From a virus: a stretch of DNA of 32,778 nt. The stretch is from positions 1-32,778 of IMG/VR virus record IMGVR_UViG_3300013137_000067; one strand, written 5' to 3'. Positions 29,237 to 32,778 of the stretch are shown here, in pieces. The notes under the pieces are model-generated. The model made no database searches. It was not told where the DNA came from and saw only the letters and a list, made by a program, of their open reading frames with translations. A program made the position numbers and the translations under genes. How positions within the stretch are numbered: the first letter of the stretch is position 1; every line of letters starts with the position of its first letter.

Positions 29237-31675
29237 TCACTTGAAGTTGCGAATATCGAAGAGGCTGGCCTGTGTATCGTTATTAGACACGTCCTTTTCC
29301 TCTTGAGGTATTTCCGAGAGCCAATATTTCATGGTTTTGGTGTGTGCGTCTTTTCCCATATGCACCTTTTTGCCGTCAACAATCCGGTCGCGGATACTCT
29401 TCATAAAGATGCCGAGTTTTGTCTGCTGAGACTTCGGAGAACCGTCGCCGCGCTTTACAAACATCAGATTTTTCTCTTCACAGAGCAGGTTCAACTCTGC
29501 CGAGGTGACCTGATATTCTCCGCGGGTGTCCCACCAGGCGGCGATGAGTTCCCGCAGCTCCGAGGTCTGGTCGTCCACGGTGTCGTACATTTCCTGCAGG
29601 TTCTCGATGAATCCGGCTATCCCGACGTGTTCGAGTATTCCGCCCATGGTCTCCGACCACTCGTCGAATGAACCCAGATGGCGCTTCGACCGGACGGAAC
29701 CTGCGGCCTGCCACGAGCGGATAAGCGTCAGGCAGGCGTGGATTATGCGGGCGCGGTTCTGGATGATCCACGGGACCAGCGGCGAATGTTTGAAGCAGGT
29801 GCGCTCCCACGGGCGCTCTACAGGGGCGTCGAGGCGTATGCGGGCGCAACGGCGGGCGATCTCGGTGGTCATACGCGGGTTGTTGGCCGTGGCCAGCCAT
29901 GCGACGTTGTTGGGCAGATCGAGCATTTCCGAGACCGACAGGCGGCGACCGTTGTAAACCGGGTAACTGGTGATGACGGCGGCCAGCACGCCGGAGTCCA
30001 GAGCGTGGTTGATGTTGTCGAAGAGGACGATCGGGCGGCCGCGCAGAAGTATGGCCACCGCCTTCTTTTCGATCTCGGCCTCGTCGCGTCCTATGCTGAT
30101 AGGGTCCGCCTTGCGTCCGGTGGCCACCAGCGAGATAACGTCGGCTAAGAGCGTCTTGCCCGTGCCCGGCGTCGGTGACTCTATAAGGTGGAGGGGCGTC
30201 GGTGCGGCGATTATGCGACGGACGAATGGGAGGAGCAAGGCTGCGACGGCGTTGGCGCGCTCGGCTTCTCCGGCGAAGGGGAAGTCCACGAACAGATCGT
30301 CGAGGATCAGCGATCTTGCAGAAGCAATGTCTGCGGCGCTCGGGTTCGCGGCGATCTCCGGCATGTGGAGCAGGTCCTTCGACGGCGAGAGCCACAGACG
30401 CGCATGCGGGTGGTACCCGGGAGTCGCGATAAGGCGGCCCTCGGCGTCCAGTATGGGTGTGTGGGCGACCGCTTCGATCTGCGGGAGCGAGGCTCCGCCG
30501 GAGTGTACCGGGTCGCTGTGGACGATCTGGATGACGGTCTTCGGCGGACGGACGTGCAAGATGCCTGTGTCCGAGATCTTTACCCAGTCCGCGAGACGGG
30601 TCAATAGTGAGAGCGATTGATGTTCGTCGAGCGTTTCAAGCACCAGATTCGACTCGCCCACGGGATTTGTAAACCACGTCAGGCGGGTAAGATGGCCGCC
30701 ACGGAGGAACATGGGCGAGGCGCTCTGCGCCTGCTGCTGGGGCTCGCCGTCGGGTAGTTCTCCGAGGGCGGCTTCCTGCATGGCGCGTTCGTTCTGTTTG
30801 AGGATTATGGCCCATGCATCGTTGACGATCTCGCGATCCTGACGGTTGTTGACGATGATCTCCGGGTGCGACGACTGCGTCGTGCTGGAGGATGATTGCG
30901 CGGCGCTGGCTGCGGTTTGCGGCGTCTGTCTGGTTGCGGGTATCGGCGGCGTCCAGCCGGCTTCCTTGGCGTGGTGGAAGAGCGTTCCGATGTTCACTCC
31001 GGCGTCGGGCGTGAACGATTGCCACTTGTCCTGTGTGCAGCCTTCTTCATACTTGCTTCCGCGACGCGACCACGAGTCGAAGAGTTCGAAGCCGGACGGG
31101 CCGGAGTCGAGGGAGTGGATGGCCATGCCGATGCGCAGCCATGTTTCGTATTCGCAATCCGGGTCGAGGCTTTCCAGCGCCGAACGGACTCGCAGCAATT
31201 CCTCGTCGTGAGAAAAGGTTGCGGCTCCGGTCGTCGTCTGCTTTTGAGTGGCGGTGTTCTGTGAGTTGTCAGCGCTCGCAGCTTTTGTGGGTTCTGGTTT
31301 GTCGCTACGAATCTGATTTTCGGTCTTATGCTTTGCAGCCTCGGCCTGCAGGCGGCTCAACATGTCGCTGTTTACTGTCTGGAACTCCGGGACGATGATA
31401 TCTCCGAGGCGCAGGTTGCCGCTGTCGTCGTACTCTACGGCGTAGAACTGGTTCGCGCCTGCAGGAGCTTCTCGCCACCACGGAGCCCAGACCATATTGC
31501 CTGTGACCTTTTTACCCTTATGCTCATCCTGCTTGGGGAATATTTCGAGGCCGCCTGTACCTGCGACGACGCGAGTGCCGTCCTTACGGCGCAGATCCGA
31601 CGGAATCAGGGCGGCAAGGATGCTGCGGACAATTCTGGCCGGGGTCGGTTCGGAAGCGAAGAGCCACAAGTGCAA
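29237..31675 (-). CDS. Primase-helicase, C-terminal portion after in-frame TGA
   Basis: This frame continues that of 31682-32098 beyond a single TGA. It opens with the second primase motif (RGLHLWLFASEPTPARIV; counting from the stop) and the EIFPKQD plus GNMVWAPWW motif of archaeo-eukaryotic primases. A PriCT_2-like segment (LESLDPDCEYETWLRIGMA) follows at about 168-235. The C-terminal helicase has Walker A (SPTPGTGKTLLADVISL) and Walker B (RPIVLFDNINH), then WLATANNPRMTTEIARRC. It would synthesise primers and unwind DNA at the fork. A TTG at 31675 could restart but has no good ribosome site. Adjacent iterons agree with a replication role. Confidence 0.88.
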   Translation of the reverse strand: MHLWLFASEPTPARIVRSILAALIPSDLRRKDGTRVVAGTGGLEIFPKQDEHKGKKVTGNMVWAPWWREAPAGANQFYAVEYDDSGNLRLGDIIVPEFQTVNSDMLSRLQAEAAKHKTENQIRSDKPEPTKAASADNSQNTATQKQTTTGAATFSHDEELLRVRSALESLDPDCEYETWLRIGMAIHSLDSGPSGFELFDSWSRRGSKYEEGCTQDKWQSFTPDAGVNIGTLFHHAKEAGWTPPIPATRQTPQTAASAAQSSSSTTQSSHPEIIVNNRQDREIVNDAWAIILKQNERAMQEAALGELPDGEPQQQAQSASPMFLRGGHLTRLTWFTNPVGESNLVLETLDEHQSLSLLTRLADWVKISDTGILHVRPPKTVIQIVHSDPVHSGGASLPQIEAVAHTPILDAEGRLIATPGYHPHARLWLSPSKDLLHMPEIAANPSAADIASARSLILDDLFVDFPFAGEAERANAVAALLLPFVRRIIAAPTPLHLIESPTPGTGKTLLADVISLVATGRKADPISIGRDEAEIEKKAVAILLRGRPIVLFDNINHALDSGVLAAVITSYPVYNGRRLSVSEMLDLPNNVAWLATANNPRMTTEIARRCARIRLDAPVERPWERTCFKHSPLVPWIIQNRARIIHACLTLIRSWQAAGSVRSKRHLGSFDEWSETMGGILEHVGIAGFIENLQEMYDTVDDQTSELRELIAAWWDTRGEYQVTSAELNLLCEEKNLMFVKRGDGSPKSQQTKLGIFMKSIRDRIVDGKKVHMGKDAHTKTMKYWLSEIPQEEKDVSNNDTQASLFDIRNFK

Positions 31676-31681
31676 GCCGCG

Positions 31682-32098
31682 TCAGCCGCCGGAGAGAACG
31701 AGATCGAGAGGAAGACCGATCTCTAGATCCTTGGAATATGCCTGCAAAGCGACACCCAGCGGGTCAGCCAGATCGGTCTGGCGATCGTGGTCGTCGAAGT
31801 CAAGGCAGCCCCAGCGGGTCTTGCCTTCCATATCGGGAGCGTAGAAACCTATACGCGGGCGGCCCTTTGAGATGGAGCGTCCACGTCGGGTCTGTGTCGA
31901 AATGAAAGCTTGAGGCGCGTTTTCGGATACGTGCGCGGCGATGAGGCCATCGATGTATTCGCCTCCCTCGACCGGTTGCGGGTGCGACTTTTCTCCCCAC
32001 TCCATCCACGCAGCCACGCGATCCTCGCGCGTGACGAAGAAGCTGCGCAGGAGTCGGGCCTTGTCTGCCGGAGTATTCATGGCAATCTGAGCGTTCAT
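31682..32098 (-). CDS. Primase-helicase, N-terminal portion ending at in-frame TGA
   Basis: The 138-residue piece starts MNAQIAMNTPADKARLLRS after GAGGTG and carries the first catalytic motif of an archaeo-eukaryotic primase (WGCLDFDDHD). It ends at TGA (31682-31684) in the sequence LVLSGG-stop-RGLHLWLF, exactly within the second motif, which normally reads S-G-x-G-x-H-L-W. All the remaining motifs follow in the same frame. The complete gene spans 29237-32098, about 953 codons plus the stop. A nonsense mutation (from GGA or CGA), a sequencing error or readthrough are the options; the stop is followed by C, a leaky context. Confidence 0.85.
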   Translation of the reverse strand: MNAQIAMNTPADKARLLRSFFVTREDRVAAWMEWGEKSHPQPVEGGEYIDGLIAAHVSENAPQAFISTQTRRGRSISKGRPRIGFYAPDMEGKTRWGCLDFDDHDRQTDLADPLGVALQAYSKDLEIGLPLDLVLSGG

Positions 32099-32187
32099 AA
32101 TGACGGCACCTCTCTAATATATATTTACGGGTCTATCATGCTCACCCGTTGTACAAGCGGCTTTGCGCCTGTGAAGTCAAGTGGTTT

Positions 32188-32205
32188 CAACGCCCGGAGG
32201 CGTTG
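32188..32205. terminator. Small hairpin after the C5 methyltransferase gene
   Basis: CAACGCC and GGCGTTG flank CGGA. It begins 4 bases after the methyltransferase stop on the minus strand. There is no clear U-run on that strand, so termination is uncertain. Confidence 0.35.
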
Positions 32206-32208
32206 TTT

Positions 32209-32778
32209 CTAATGTCGTTCAGTTAATGTCTTCATAAGAGTATTCCATGCGATTCCAACCACAGCCGGAACCTGACCGAGGCCAACGGCTTCAAGTCTGT
32301 CCACCCTATGGGCCACCCCATTAGCCACTCGACCCAGTCTGGATTCAATGCCCCACCGATTTCCGCATTCAGAGGCTTGGTATTCCGTTCTTTCTGGCTC
32401 GGCGCTCCGTTGTTCTTTGCATCCTGTGCCGTCGGTGTAGGGTAAATCTGCCGGGTCGTTTTCCCACCAATAGGCCAATGGATAGGAGTATTTACCATCT
32501 GGGGGAGAGACTGTCCGCTCATGTTCAGCGTTATTGTCCCTCCGCGCTTTCCATCCGAGGCTGCAGGAGTGGCCCAGAATCCAGATTCTCTCCCTCTTGT
32601 GAGGTGCTCCGGCGTTGCACGCCCCAACAACTCCCCATTCCGCATTGAACCCCAACGCGGCAAGGTCAGCGAGAACGACGTCAAGTCCACGGGAAACAAG
32701 GAACGGTGAATTTTCCACCAGGACGTATGCGGGTCGAACTTCACCGATAACTCTGGCCATTTCTTTCCATAATCCAGA
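32209..32778 (-). CDS. Cytosine-C5 DNA methyltransferase, 5' part outside window
   Basis: The frame is open through the right edge. The visible 189 residues include SGLWKEMARVI, the motif VI region YVLVENSPFL, a segment AGAPHKRERIWILG (motif VIII, RxR) and the late segment SRLGRVANGVAHRVDRLEAV with GQVPAVVGIAW (motif X). The PC catalytic motif must lie outside the window. The enzyme methylates cytosine in a specific site; in phages this usually protects from host restriction. It overlaps a second frame over its whole visible length. Confidence 0.88.
   Translation of the reverse strand, partial: SGLWKEMARVIGEVRPAYVLVENSPFLVSRGLDVVLADLAALGFNAEWGVVGACNAGAPHKRERIWILGHSCSLGWKARRDNNAEHERTVSPPDGKYSYPLAYWWENDPADLPYTDGTGCKEQRSAEPERTEYQASECGNRWGIESRLGRVANGVAHRVDRLEAVGLGQVPAVVGIAWNTLMKTLTERH
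32232..32778 (-). CDS. Second conserved frame overlapping the C5 methyltransferase
   Basis: A different minus frame is open from the right edge to 32232 and also reads like a recognisable phage family: KFDPHTSWWKIHRSLF, LTLPRWGSMRNGELL, WATPAASDGKRGG, PTPTAQDAKNNG and LNPDWVEWLMGWPIGWTDLK. This family is often found with or near phage C5 methyltransferases. Both frames keep their family patterns over about 550 bases, so dual coding is likely, though only one might be expressed. A GTG at 32744 could start it inside the window, but homologous sequence continues upstream. Confidence 0.6.
   Translation of the reverse strand, partial: LDYGKKWPELSVKFDPHTSWWKIHRSLFPVDLTSFSLTLPRWGSMRNGELLGRATPEHLTRGRESGFWATPAASDGKRGGTITLNMSGQSLPQMVNTPIHWPIGGKTTRQIYPTPTAQDAKNNGAPSQKERNTKPLNAEIGGALNPDWVEWLMGWPIGWTDLKPLASVRFRLWLESHGILL

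Noticed and set aside
31682-31684. General reassignment of TGA in this genome
   Set aside because: The portal, lipoprotein and other genes end at TGA in the normal way and overlap following starts there, so the code is standard.

Overview
The window is a contiguous piece of a tailed-phage genome (free phage or prophage) with a contractile tail. Nearly all virion genes lie on the minus strand in morphogenesis order from right to left: terminase large subunit, portal, SPP1 gp7/Mu F-type minor head protein, prohead protease with nested scaffold, decoration protein, major capsid protein, connectors, tail sheath, tail tube, tail-assembly chaperones with a -1 frameshift, tape measure, and the start of a baseplate-type gene cut by the left edge. 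The host is probably an uncultured deltaproteobacterium-like bacterium. That guess rests on codon and GC style and on a plus-strand lipoprotein with an Asp-Gly-Asp-rich linker, Cys-rich repeats and a DUF1566 domain, a style typical of such lineages. No rRNA, tRNA or CRISPR array was seen.

Region by region: 1-14785 is the capsid-tail operon, transcribed leftward from a near-consensus promoter at 15003-15031 through a long leader with a 19-bp stem. At 15234-16370 sits a divergent lipoprotein gene. 16477-21100 is the packaging block (small protein, minor head protein, portal, terminase), led by a strong promoter at 21176-21204 and interrupted by a plus-strand AbrB/Doc toxin-antitoxin pair. 21212-22773 holds small phage genes and a plus-strand ribbon-helix-helix regulator. 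22774-27195 is an accessory block: a regulatory intergenic region, an amidoligase/GGCT-like/small-protein operon, a type IV AbiE toxin-antitoxin pair with duplicated operators, and a small serine recombinase with a 26-bp dyad upstream. 27311-32778 is the early/replication side: a small-terminase-like protein, an unknown protein, an array of about 12 GGTACCGCAA-type iterons that may be the origin, an archaeo-eukaryotic-type primase/helicase gene split by one in-frame TGA, and the end of a cytosine-C5 DNA methyltransferase that overlaps a second recognisable reading frame.

The most unusual points are: a tail sheath with a probable beta-propeller inserted in its N-terminal half; a gene fusing an N6-adenine DNA methyltransferase to the prohead protease and scaffold, with an internal Shine-Dalgarno for the scaffold alone; a glycosyltransferase inside the structural operon; a phage amidoligase-GGCT operon; the in-frame TGA between two primase catalytic motifs; and several self-contained plus-strand regulatory or toxin-antitoxin cassettes inserted between minus-strand virion genes.
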